Shown here one piece after another: positions 25,566 to 34,248 of a stretch of DNA of 49,839 nucleotides; the first letter of the stretch is position 1; each line of letters starts with the position of its first letter. The stretch covers positions 1-49,839 of the forward strand of contig JBEBAU010000032.1 of the NCBI GenBank assembly GCA_041158765.1, in the 5' to 3' direction. The notes below the pieces were generated by a model, which worked only from the letters and a program-made list of their open reading frames with translations, was not told where the DNA came from and did no database searches. The stretch comes from JAQBRD01 sp041158765. GTDB taxonomy: Bacteria; Patescibacteriota; Minisyncoccia; Phycocordibacterales; PALSA-1337. Both the position numbers and the translations under genes were made by a program.

Positions 25566-25832
25566 TTATTTGAAAAAGCTGCCGAATTTGGTTGTTGCAC
25601 CTTTCACTGCTTCGAGATTTTGTTGAGCTTCGGTGTACAGACTAAGAGCCTGATCAATGTATGGTTGCACAATGACATATGCTCCGTATGAAACTCCGAT
25701 AATGACGACCCAGTATACAATGCGCATAATCATCGAGACTCGGTTTGAGCGACGAATACTACGCAAAATTGTATTGTTATCTTCCGCAAGCTTCGCTGTT
25801 CGCTCGAGGAGATGACGTTCTTCTGGGGTCAT
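25566..25832 (-). CDS. Small membrane protein with amphipathic N-terminal helix
   Basis: 88 residues, unrecognised by function. A charged helical start (PEERHLLERTAKLAEDN) is followed by a membrane helix at about 33-55 (MIMRIVYWVVIIGVSYGAYVI) and a short helical tail. The start is backed by TGC TAGACT (25839-25844, minus strand) ending 7 bases before the ATG. It lies between two tRNA genes on the same strand. Confidence 0.7.
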   Translation of the reverse strand: MTPEERHLLERTAKLAEDNNTILRSIRRSNRVSMIMRIVYWVVIIGVSYGAYVIVQPYIDQALSLYTEAQQNLEAVKGATTKFGSFFK

Positions 25833-25966
25833 GGGGATAGTCTAGCAAAAAGAAGCATAAAAATAAAGGGTTTATCTGGCAACTGTCCGATTTTCTGATT
25901 CTGTATATATGACCACAGAATAGCGCGCTTTTGCTCTGTGCTCTCCGTGCTGTCCAAAAAATTATG

Positions 25967-26038
25967 TGCCTCTGGTCAGAATCGAACTGACATCTATTCC
26001 TTAGGACGGAACTGTTCTATCCATTGAACTACAGAGAC
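25967..26038 (-). tRNA. tRNA-Arg (anticodon CCT)
   Basis: Minus strand: acceptor GTCTCTG with CAGAGGC, D arm GTTC/GAAC, anticodon stem GTTCC/GGAAT with loop GTCCTAA (anticodon CCT), T arm GTCAG/CTGAC. CCA is not encoded. Confidence 0.9.
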
Positions 26039-26059
26039 GAATAGCAGATTCGTGTTTGA

Positions 26060-26084
26060 CCAAAAAACCGGCTTGCGCCGGTTT
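26060..26084 (-). terminator. Rho-independent terminator after the glutaredoxin gene
   Basis: Minus strand: AAACCGGC pairs with GCCGGTTT around GCAA, followed by a T-run. Confidence 0.8.
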
Positions 26085-26094
26085 GTTTGAGAAT

Positions 26095-26331
26095 CTACTT
26101 GATGCCGAGTGTCTCTGCGAGTTCTGCTTCATCAAAACCCACAATCACCTTACCCTCGACATCAATGACTGGAACACCGAGCTGGCCAGTCTTATCAACC
26201 ATTTCTTTGCGCCTCTCAAGATCTGAAGCCACATTGAATTCAGTGTATTCGATGCCCTTTTCTTTCATATAATCCTTGGCTGCATTGCAGTAACCACAAG
26301 TTGGAGTTGAATATATAAGTACTTTTTTCAT
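26095..26331 (-). CDS. Glutaredoxin/NrdH-like thiol reductase
   Basis: 78 residues, a single thioredoxin-fold domain. The dithiol site is TCGYC at residues 11-15, then VPVIDVEGKVIVGFDEAEL with the cis-Pro and the loop that binds partner or glutathione. Size and motif fit the glutaredoxin/NrdH group that reduces ribonucleotide reductase; the class I enzyme encoded at 36583-40379 ends in a Cys pair that would need such a donor. An extended -10 (TGC TATACT) lies about 50 bases upstream of the ATG. Confidence 0.88.
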   Translation of the reverse strand: MKKVLIYSTPTCGYCNAAKDYMKEKGIEYTEFNVASDLERRKEMVDKTGQLGVPVIDVEGKVIVGFDEAELAETLGIK

Positions 26332-26407
26332 TGGTGTATTGCGCTAAAAACAATTGTTAATACGAATGCTTGTGGCGCTAGTATAGCATCTCTGATACCA
26401 TTATGGA

Positions 26408-26782
26408 ATGTCATCTTTAATCCTATTCCCGTGGCTACTCAATTTCCAGCCGATGGCGCCGTTTATGATACGGCTCATTTTGGGCATCACCCTTGCATAC
26501 TTTGCATATTTGAAAATCGTTGACCATGGAGCAAGCTCAGGTAGCAACACTCGCAGATACGGCATTCTCGAAATGAGCATAGCACTATTCCTCGTTATCG
26601 GCCTTTTCACCCAACTCGCTGCAGCACTTAATGCAGTTATTCTCATCATTAAGCTTTTTTTCAAAGCTCAAGACGGCAAACTCCTTTCAAGTGGAATTAA
26701 CTACTACGTACTCCTCCTCACTATGGCGATTTCACTCCTCTTCGTCGGACCTGGATATCTAGCAATCGACCTCCTCTTCTAA
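26408..26782 (+). CDS. DoxX-like membrane protein
   Basis: 124 residues with about four helices. The pattern PFMIRLILGITLAYFAYLKI followed by a GILEMSIALFLVIGLFTQLAA helix matches the DoxX/DoxD superfamily, whose role is poorly known (quinone or redox links have been proposed). A weak box (TGA TACCAT at 396-401 of this kilobase) ends 7 bases before the ATG. Its stop overlaps the stop of the RND gene on the other strand. Two further DoxX-like genes occur at 41476 and 45884. Confidence 0.65.
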   Translation: MSSLILFPWLLNFQPMAPFMIRLILGITLAYFAYLKIVDHGASSGSNTRRYGILEMSIALFLVIGLFTQLAAALNAVILIIKLFFKAQDGKLLSSGINYYVLLLTMAISLLFVGPGYLAIDLLF

Positions 26783-29700
26783 ACCTTGATTCCTTCTCCT
26801 TCAGTGCTCCTCATCATGATGAGATAGAATGCTGGTACGAGGAACAATGTAAGGAATGATGAAAGAGTAAGACCGAAGATCACAGCGGATCCAAGAGCCT
26901 GCCAGAATTCATCTGAAAGTGTAACTGGTAGAATACCGAATATCGTACAAAGTGATGTGATGAAAATCGCTTCGAGACGAGCCTTGCCCGCATCAGCAAC
27001 AGCATCTTCGAATGGAATTCCACTCTTCAAATTGATGGTGATTTTGTCTACGAGAATAATTGAGTTTTTCACAACGATACCGAAGAGAGCGAGAATACCG
27101 ATAAGTCCAGGAAGTCCGAGGGATACATCGAATACTGCCATACCAACGAATACTCCAATGAGTGCAAGTGGAATTGGTACAAGCACGATCAGCGCTTTGC
27201 GGAATGAATTGAATTGAATAATGAGAGTTGAAATAATGAGCAAGATCGCAATCAACATTGCTCGCACAATAGATGCGAATGATTCTGCATTGGCTTCATT
27301 CTCTCCTCCATACGTTATTGTATATCCTGCTGGAATATTGTAATCAGCAGTGAGCTTCTCGAATGCGGCAAGAATAACAGTACCATTCGTACTTGAATCG
27401 GCTGCCGCAGAAAGCACAACGGTGCGCTTCTGATCAATACGTGTAATTGCATTCACAGCAGGCTTGAGCTCTACTGTTGAAACATCTTTCAAGAAGACTG
27501 GCTCATTTCGTGAATTGAGAATCTGTATATTCTGAATTGAAGCGAGGTCAGGAACTGATTGTGCACTGAATGTAGCAATGAGTTTGATTTCATGCTCACC
27601 CTTAATGATTTTGGTAAGTTCAACACCAGAAACAGCAGTACGAAGTACGGAGCCGACTGTTGCAGCGTTGAGTGAGTTGCGTTCGAGTGCAGAAGCGTCG
27701 AGTTTGAATGTATACTCTGGTACTGAGTCCTTGAGTGAACTATCAATATTGATAACACCAGGAATTGTAGCGAGCTTCGGTCGAAGATCGTTCACAATAT
27801 CAGTAAGTGTCTCGAGACTATCCCCCGCAATATGCGCCTCGAATGCTGCTCCAGATGGTGGTCCTCCCGCAGGAGATGAAACATTGATAACCACGCCCGG
27901 CATATCAAGAATCGATAGATCTGCACGAATCTTATCTGCGAGTTCATATGATTTGAGTGGTCGCTGCTCTTTTTCTTTCAACGTAAGAATGATAGATGCG
28001 AGATTCATAGAACCCGTTCCTGAACCACCGAAGCTTCCAGAATTTGGGCTTGCTCGACCAACGGTTGTTGAATAGCTCAATACCTCTGTATATCCAGTGA
28101 GTTTAGCCTCAATTTCTGCAGTACGTGCGTCAGTTACTTCAAGTGTTGAGCCCGTCGGTGTGCGTATATCAACATATACATATTCCATATCTGAAACTGG
28201 AAAGAATTCACTTCGAATCACTCCGCTTGCAACAAGTCCGATTGATGCGACGAATATAAGACCGACAATACCGAGAACAAATCTACGACGCTTCTTATTG
28301 AAAATATAGTAGCGAAGCGTTCGTTCATAGAGCGGCAAGAATTGATGAAAATTAATAATGCCGTGAATGAGTTTATTGGTGAAATTTTCATGCTGACGAT
28401 TACCCTGAGCAGCGAGCTTAGCTTTTATCAATGAATCACTCTTCCACTCACGATTCATGAGTTCGAGATTTGCTTCTGTCTTTTTTTTACCACCACGTTC
28501 ATACCAGACGATCAACCAAACTTCCACAATAACAAGGAGCACGCCGGTTACAATTTCAATATACTCTCCAGTCTTGAAACCGAGATAGAATAATAGCCCT
28601 GCTGCAAGAATAAGTCCCGCTTCAATAAGATAGAAGAACTTTTTTGTCATTCGAATACGCTCGAGCACTGCCGCAAGAGGGTGATTGATGATGAGCGCAA
28701 TAATAAGTGATGAAACAAGTGTGATTGAAACCGTTACAGGAATTGATTTCAAATATTCCCCTACAATACCAGTGGCGAATAGAAGCGGAAGGAATGCCCA
28801 CACGGTTGCAAGTGTGGTTGTCGTAAGCACCCATTTGAAATCCCTAAGCACCAAGAGCACTGCTTCTTCTGGGGTGAATTTACCAGTTGCAATATACTGT
28901 TTTGTTGCCGAAACAACCACGATGGCATCATCAACCAGTAGTCCCAGAGCAAGGATAAGTGAAAAGAGCGACAAGAAGTTCAGTGTCATTCCCAACATAT
29001 CTAATACACCGAAACTCACGAAGAATACGAGTGGTATTGCCAAACCCGCAACGAAAGCCTCTTTCAATCCAACAATAAGCAACAATATGAGCGCCACAAG
29101 CGCAACGGTGATAAGGAAATCGTGACTCAATTGAGTGAAGCTCTTGCGAACCTCTTTTGCCATATCCATTGTCGTGGTATATGCAATTCCAGGAGAAAAT
29201 GTAGCAATTGTCTTCTCTACCGTCTGCTTCGCTTGGTCTACCGTATCAAGTACAGACGCACCCTGTCGCTTCACGAGTGAAAGACTCACCGAGTTTTTTG
29301 ATTCCGAACCTCCAATGGAAAGTCGTGAATATGCTGTTTTCTTTATTGCTTTTTCGGTGACTTTTGCAATGTCTTTGAGCAACACAGTTCCCCCGTCGCT
29401 TGTATGTGAAACAGGAATTCGAGCAATATCAGCAATCTCTGTCATGCGTGCATCAGTTCGTATTGGGAATATGAGTGATCCATTCTCGAAATTTCCAGCT
29501 GGCACAGCAACATTAGCCGAAAGTACTGCACGATTTGCTTGATCAGTTGTTATTCCATAGAAGAGTAGCTTGTCACTCTGATATGCAATTTCATATTCAT
29601 ATTCATCTCCTCCAGAGACCGAAATCTCGCGAACACCTGGAATCTTATCGAGCTCGTCTTTGATATCATCCGCATATGATCGAAGGGTGAATCCATCGTA

Positions 29701-30213
29701 TGGACCAGTAATTGATATTGTCCAAATTGGCGAATCATCAAGTGATATTTGGCTTACGACTGGCTTTTCAGCATTATCTGAAATCTTGTTTTCGATACCA
29801 GAAAGTTTGTCGCGAAGATTTCGTATTGAAGTATCGCTATCTTCTTTTGCATCAAATTCAACCTGAATAGATGAAATAGAATTGTATGAATTTGATGTGA
29901 GCTTTTTCAAACCCTTAAGTCCCGAGAGTTCTGCCTCGATCTTCTTCGTTACAAACTCTTCAACGTCTGATGGTGAAGCTCCAGGATAGAGCGTGCTTAC
30001 AATTGCAATTGGGATTTTTACTTCTGGATTTGATTCTTGTGGCAAACTGAAGAATGAGTAGAGTCCCCAAGCAGTCACTGCCAAAATAAGCAGAATTACA
30101 ACTCTGAAATTAGTAACAAAGAAGTTGAGCCACGTATTCCTGAGTGCTGGATCAAAGGTCAAACGTTCCAGATACTCATTGTCTGATGATTTTTCTTTTG
30201 TATGTAGATCCAT
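26779..30213 (-). CDS. RND-family efflux transporter (AcrB/HAE1-like)
   Basis: 1144 residues. First helix at about 35-55, a large outer domain at about 60-355, helices from about 360, the proton-relay Asp pair in LGLLVDDAIVVV near 425, a second outer domain at about 650-985 and closing helices to the C terminus. Between the two halves, at about 525-570, lie two extra hydrophobic stretches (LILAAGLLFYLGF and VTGVLLVIVEVWLIVWY) not usual at this place in AcrB. Its adaptor lies directly upstream. In a cell without an outer membrane the pump would act at the single membrane, but whether this organism has one cannot be seen here. No TolC-like gene is in the window. Confidence 0.93.
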   Translation of the reverse strand: MDLHTKEKSSDNEYLERLTFDPALRNTWLNFFVTNFRVVILLILAVTAWGLYSFFSLPQESNPEVKIPIAIVSTLYPGASPSDVEEFVTKKIEAELSGLKGLKKLTSNSYNSISSIQVEFDAKEDSDTSIRNLRDKLSGIENKISDNAEKPVVSQISLDDSPIWTISITGPYDGFTLRSYADDIKDELDKIPGVREISVSGGDEYEYEIAYQSDKLLFYGITTDQANRAVLSANVAVPAGNFENGSLIFPIRTDARMTEIADIARIPVSHTSDGGTVLLKDIAKVTEKAIKKTAYSRLSIGGSESKNSVSLSLVKRQGASVLDTVDQAKQTVEKTIATFSPGIAYTTTMDMAKEVRKSFTQLSHDFLITVALVALILLLIVGLKEAFVAGLAIPLVFFVSFGVLDMLGMTLNFLSLFSLILALGLLVDDAIVVVSATKQYIATGKFTPEEAVLLVLRDFKWVLTTTTLATVWAFLPLLFATGIVGEYLKSIPVTVSITLVSSLIIALIINHPLAAVLERIRMTKKFFYLIEAGLILAAGLLFYLGFKTGEYIEIVTGVLLVIVEVWLIVWYERGGKKKTEANLELMNREWKSDSLIKAKLAAQGNRQHENFTNKLIHGIINFHQFLPLYERTLRYYIFNKKRRRFVLGIVGLIFVASIGLVASGVIRSEFFPVSDMEYVYVDIRTPTGSTLEVTDARTAEIEAKLTGYTEVLSYSTTVGRASPNSGSFGGSGTGSMNLASIILTLKEKEQRPLKSYELADKIRADLSILDMPGVVINVSSPAGGPPSGAAFEAHIAGDSLETLTDIVNDLRPKLATIPGVINIDSSLKDSVPEYTFKLDASALERNSLNAATVGSVLRTAVSGVELTKIIKGEHEIKLIATFSAQSVPDLASIQNIQILNSRNEPVFLKDVSTVELKPAVNAITRIDQKRTVVLSAAADSSTNGTVILAAFEKLTADYNIPAGYTITYGGENEANAESFASIVRAMLIAILLIISTLIIQFNSFRKALIVLVPIPLALIGVFVGMAVFDVSLGLPGLIGILALFGIVVKNSIILVDKITINLKSGIPFEDAVADAGKARLEAIFITSLCTIFGILPVTLSDEFWQALGSAVIFGLTLSSFLTLFLVPAFYLIMMRSTEGEGIKV

Positions 30214-30225
30214 GATAGCGTTGAA

Positions 30226-31758
30226 TTAATGAACAACAACGACATCCCCCTCTTCTAGCTCATAGACTGGTGATACAATTTTCATCCCTTCAGTAATTCC
30301 TCCGGTTATTTCAACAAAACCGCCACTTACCTTACCGAGTACAACTGGGTGCTTCACGATTTTTGATTCTTCATTCACGGTGAATACATATGCATCTCCG
30401 GGGATGATTTTCACATTTTGAATTGGAAGAATGTATGAGTTTTTTGTTGAAGCAGCTGTTGAAACATCTGATACAGCAGGCTTCTTGGCTTCGATAGCTA
30501 CCGTAACATTCTGACCAACAACAAGACCTGATTGCTGAGGATCGGTAACGGCGATTTTGATTTCAACCTTCTTATTTGTCTGATTTACACTTGGAGCAAC
30601 ACTTGCGACGTACCCCGCTGTCACACCTTGTATGAGAACCTTAGCACCCACTGCAACCTGAGATAGATCTTCTCCGCTCACAAAAGCCTTAATATTGAGA
30701 CCTCCGCCACCGACGACTGTTGCAATAAGTTGCCCCGGAGAAGTAAGCTCACCGACACGAAGTGGTAATGCGGCTATCTTGCCATTAATTGGTGATGATA
30801 TGACAGTCTTCGCAATTTGAGCTTCGAGATTCTTGACGCCTGCCTCTGCAGCAGAAACTTGTGCGCTTGCAGTTGAATCTTGTGATACAAGTGCATTTGA
30901 AAAGGTCCCACTCATTGTCGTAATCCCTGAGCTTAATCCACTCACCGTATTACGCGCTGTAATAGTAGTTGCTTGCCAGCCATTTACGATAGCGAGACTT
31001 GATCCACTCATTGTTCGGCTGATATCAATAAGTGCGAGTGAAACATTGTCGAGCAAACCACTCACAATATCAATGTTCTTTTGTGCTTCTACGAGTGCTG
31101 CACGAAGGTCATCATCACTTGATGAACTAGATAATTTTGAAATACCAGTAAGCCATTTTGGTAATACTGAATTCAAATCAATACGAATTGAAGTGATTTC
31201 ATCAATTTTTTCATAATCACTCGTATACGTAGAGAGCTTAGGACCGCTATCACCATTGATGAAAAGGAATGGGTCGAGCTGAACATGCACAATATCATCA
31301 ATCTTGGCATATGCGTCACGAACCTTATCTATGACAGCTCTGCGGGCTGAATCAAGTGAAACACCGCTTCCTGAATATTGACCTTGTGCGAGTAAGAGTG
31401 TCGCTCGAGCTTGATCAAGCTGTGCTCGAATATCAGCATTCTGTAGTGTGGCAATAGTCTGTCCTGCAGTGACATTGCTTCCAATAGAAACTGCTACAGT
31501 TGCAAGAGGTGCAGAAACCTGTGACTTCACATCAACTTGAGATACAGATTCGACAGTTCCATCAGCAGAAACCGATGAGGTATTGTCACGAAAATCAGAA
31601 ACATCGACAAGAACAACCTTCTTGCCCGAAGTATCAAGAGAATCGGTAGCAACCTGTCTACTCGCAACTCTTCCAGCAATAACCATTCCAACAACGACAA
31701 TAACAACTACAGTTCCCGCAAGAACCGCATGACCCTTCAGATAAGATAAAATCGACAT
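30226..31758 (-). CDS. RND pump adaptor (HlyD/MFP family)
   Basis: 510 residues. N-terminal anchor helix at about 13-30. The first lipoyl half (VDVKSQVSAPLATVAVSIGSN and following) is at about 72-105, then a long helical hairpin at about 105-310 with Ala/Ser-rich heptads, the second lipoyl half (SSPINGKIAALPLRVGELTSPG) at about 318-340, and beta-barrel and membrane-proximal domains to the end. The hairpin is longer than usual (over 200 residues). It lies 12 bases before the pump gene. TATACT (31766-31771, minus strand) ends 8 bases before the ATG. Confidence 0.9.
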   Translation of the reverse strand: MSILSYLKGHAVLAGTVVVIVVVGMVIAGRVASRQVATDSLDTSGKKVVLVDVSDFRDNTSSVSADGTVESVSQVDVKSQVSAPLATVAVSIGSNVTAGQTIATLQNADIRAQLDQARATLLLAQGQYSGSGVSLDSARRAVIDKVRDAYAKIDDIVHVQLDPFLFINGDSGPKLSTYTSDYEKIDEITSIRIDLNSVLPKWLTGISKLSSSSSDDDLRAALVEAQKNIDIVSGLLDNVSLALIDISRTMSGSSLAIVNGWQATTITARNTVSGLSSGITTMSGTFSNALVSQDSTASAQVSAAEAGVKNLEAQIAKTVISSPINGKIAALPLRVGELTSPGQLIATVVGGGGLNIKAFVSGEDLSQVAVGAKVLIQGVTAGYVASVAPSVNQTNKKVEIKIAVTDPQQSGLVVGQNVTVAIEAKKPAVSDVSTAASTKNSYILPIQNVKIIPGDAYVFTVNEESKIVKHPVVLGKVSGGFVEITGGITEGMKIVSPVYELEEGDVVVVH

Positions 31759-31779
31759 AATACACAGTATACCATACTG

Positions 31780-32163
31780 CTATTCTCCACTGAATAGATG
31801 TGTGAGGCGATACCGGAAGCCACCCTTCTTGATAGTTGTTGTGCTTGTGGTAGTTGGAGCGTCTTCGAGGATTACCGCCACTGATTCTCCCTCTTTTGCG
31901 ACGCGGAACTTGGTGCGAATTTCAGTTTCAACTCCTGCTGGAGTTCCAAGATATGCAACAGCTGAGGTAAGACTTGTCTCTCGGCCTTCAAGCTTAATGA
32001 GTTCGGCTGTAGATCGAGCGAGGGCTTCGGCACTTGAACGCTCTTTTGTATGAACATTCCATGCGGCTTTGAATAGAAAAATCGTAAGAATAAATAGAAG
32101 TATCAATGTCCATGGAGAGTACATGATTTTGCGAGCGGTCTTTTTCTTGCGAAAGTCGAGCAT
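31780..32163 (-). CDS. FtsL/FtsB (DivIC)-like division protein
   Basis: 127 residues in the layout of septum-formation proteins: a basic cytoplasmic N terminus, one membrane helix at about 17-35 (LILLFILTIFLFKAAW), a coiled coil at about 40-70 (ERSSAEALARSTAELIKLE), then a YLGTPAGVETEIRTKFRVAKEGE segment that fits DivIC/FtsB (ExxARxxLGxxxPGE). It ends in a Thr-rich linker and basic tail. It sits 21 bases upstream of the pump adaptor. TATACT (32171-32176, minus strand) ends 8 bases before the ATG. Confidence 0.75.
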   Translation of the reverse strand: MLDFRKKKTARKIMYSPWTLILLFILTIFLFKAAWNVHTKERSSAEALARSTAELIKLEGRETSLTSAVAYLGTPAGVETEIRTKFRVAKEGESVAVILEDAPTTTSTTTIKKGGFRYRLTHLFSGE

Positions 32164-32184
32164 ATCCTATAGTATATACTAACT

Positions 32185-32295
32185 ATGTTATTCCATAAAA
32201 ATACAAAGAAGGTCCTCAGCATTGGGACCATCATTATAGGAACCCTCGTCATCATTAGCATGGTGGTTCTCTATACGCTTCCTTCATTCTACTAA
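32185..32295 (+). CDS. 36-residue single-helix membrane peptide
   Basis: Short frame, below the usual length cut-off: a basic start (LFHKNTKKV) followed by a long hydrophobic helix (residues 11-31) ending LPSFY. A TATAGT at 168-173 and a TATACT at 175-180 of this kilobase precede the ATG. It is divergent from the FtsL-like gene, and the two promoters share the same 20 bases. A positive-inside, one-helix layout and a promoter support a real gene, but no homology was seen. Confidence 0.4.
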   Translation: MLFHKNTKKVLSIGTIIIGTLVIISMVVLYTLPSFY

Positions 32296-32319
32296 TAGCG
32301 CTCAAAAAAGCGCATTCAG

Positions 32320-34203
32320 TTATTCGCTTCGCATCATTTTGACGAATACATCCTGTGGAATATTCACATTTCCACGACCAAGTTCTTTCATTTTCTTTTT
32401 TCCCTCTTTTTGTTTTTCCCACAACTTCATTTTGCGAGTACGATCTCCTCCATACATGTGTTGAGTCACGTTTTTTTGCATTCCTGAAAGGGTTTCAGAT
32501 GAAATGATACGACCAAGAGCCTTACCTTGAATTTTGACGGTGAACATTTGTCGAGGAAGGATCTTTGCGAGCTTTTCTACGGTAGCCTTCGCTTCTTCTT
32601 CAAGGCGACGACGTGAGACAACTCGAGTGAAAGCAACAACCGGTTCATCAGCAACAAGAATATCGAGACGAGCAACATCGGCTTCACGACTTTCAGCAAT
32701 TTCATATGAAATAGAAGCGAAACCAGAAGAAATACTCTTCATTTCATCAAAAAAGTTACGCATGAGCTCACGAAGCGGCATAATAAGTGAGAGTGTCGTT
32801 CGATTATCTCCGAAATTCTCTGTAGCAGTCACCTCCCCTTCATGATCAAAAACCGCCTGCATAATCACACCAAGATATTGTGGCGGTGTAATAATTTTCA
32901 TATTCACAAGTGGTTCAAACACTTTTTTCACCTCATGATCATCTGGGAAAAGTGCAGGTGAATACACAACAACTCGCTTCCCGCTCACGAGTTCAACTTC
33001 ATAGGTAATTGATGGAATTGTAACAACAAGATTCAAATTAAATTCTCGACGCAAACGTTCAGTAATAATTTCAAGATGAAGCATACCGAGGAAACCGCAA
33101 CGGAAACCTCGACCGAGAGTACCTGATGATTCTTCATCATGTGTGAAAGACGAATCAGATAATCGAAGACGTCCAAGTGCCATACGAAGCGCATTGAAGT
33201 CATCCTGACTCTCTGGATAGACCGATGCCCACACAACTGGTCGAGGAGACATGTATCCAGCTAGTGGTGGCAATGTATCTCGAATAGAAGCAACTGTGTC
33301 TCCAACTGATGCAATACCAGGTTGTTTGATACCTGTCACAATGTAGCCAATTTCACCCGCAGAGAGCGTCTCGGTTGGTGTATCATCCGGAGCAAAAATT
33401 CCCACCTCAAGTGATTGAAACTTCTCATCTGAAACCTTGAACATGAGCTGATCCTGTCGCTTCACGCTGCCGCTCATCACTCGAACATATACAATTACAC
33501 CCTTATGATTTGAATATTGAAAATCAAAGACAAGCGAACGAAATGTGCTATCAGCTGGCTGTAATGAGTTGTCCGAATTTTTGCTATTCGCATCTAACAC
33601 AGTGGCGGAAGGTGCTGGAACACGAGCAATAACTTCTGCAAGAAGCTCTGGCACACCTTCGCCTGTTTTGCCGGATACTTTGAGCACCGTGCTTTCATCA
33701 CAACCAAGCAATTCTGCAATTTCTCGGACAACTTCGGGAACACGAGCAAGTGGCGAGTCGATTTTTGAAACTACCGGAATAATCGTGAGTCCGCTCTCGC
33801 GTGCCATATTGAGTGTTGTGAGCGTCTGTGCTTGAACTCCCTGCGTCGCATCAACAAGCAAAATAGAGCCTTCAACGGCTTTGAGTGCTCGTGACACTTC
33901 ATATGAAAAATCAATGTGTCCTGGTGTGTCGATCAAATTCAGGATGTACTCTTGACCTTTGCCCCCAGCCTGCTGGCCGGTGGCCGAATTGCCTCCATCG
34001 GCAATTCGGAATCGCATTCGCACTGGCTGCATCTTAATAGTGATGCCACGCTCTCGTTCAAGCTCCATTGAATCGAGCACCTGTTCCTGCATTTTGCGTT
34101 TTTCAATCGTATTAGTAACTTCAAGCATACGATCAGCAAGCGTGGACTTGCCGTGATCAATATGTGCAATAATGCTGAAATTACGAATAAATTGTGGGTT
34201 CAT
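32320..34203 (-). CDS. lepA: Elongation factor 4 (LepA)
   Basis: 627 residues, slightly longer than the usual 600 or so. GTPase motifs: AHIDHGKST (G1), ERERGITI (G2 region), DTPGHIDF (G3), and SKIDSP where the family has NKID (G4), so the first base-contacting residue is Ser instead of Asn. An insertion of about 14 residues (Gly/Gln-rich, ADGGNSATGQQAGGKGQ) precedes the G3 strand. The LepA-specific C-terminal domain is present (GGDRTRKMKLWEKQKEGKKKM). LepA back-translocates or remodels ribosomes and helps 30S assembly. TATAGT lies a short way upstream. Confidence 0.97.
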   Translation of the reverse strand: MNPQFIRNFSIIAHIDHGKSTLADRMLEVTNTIEKRKMQEQVLDSMELERERGITIKMQPVRMRFRIADGGNSATGQQAGGKGQEYILNLIDTPGHIDFSYEVSRALKAVEGSILLVDATQGVQAQTLTTLNMARESGLTIIPVVSKIDSPLARVPEVVREIAELLGCDESTVLKVSGKTGEGVPELLAEVIARVPAPSATVLDANSKNSDNSLQPADSTFRSLVFDFQYSNHKGVIVYVRVMSGSVKRQDQLMFKVSDEKFQSLEVGIFAPDDTPTETLSAGEIGYIVTGIKQPGIASVGDTVASIRDTLPPLAGYMSPRPVVWASVYPESQDDFNALRMALGRLRLSDSSFTHDEESSGTLGRGFRCGFLGMLHLEIITERLRREFNLNLVVTIPSITYEVELVSGKRVVVYSPALFPDDHEVKKVFEPLVNMKIITPPQYLGVIMQAVFDHEGEVTATENFGDNRTTLSLIMPLRELMRNFFDEMKSISSGFASISYEIAESREADVARLDILVADEPVVAFTRVVSRRRLEEEAKATVEKLAKILPRQMFTVKIQGKALGRIISSETLSGMQKNVTQHMYGGDRTRKMKLWEKQKEGKKKMKELGRGNVNIPQDVFVKMMRSE

Positions 34204-34248
34204 ATAGAAAGTGGAGCTACTATACTATAGAACATAGCGGAAAGCGAC

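Noticed and set aside
32296..32319. GCGCT/AGCGC hairpin after lepA
   Set aside because: Five-base stem with no T-run on either strand; too weak to call a terminator.
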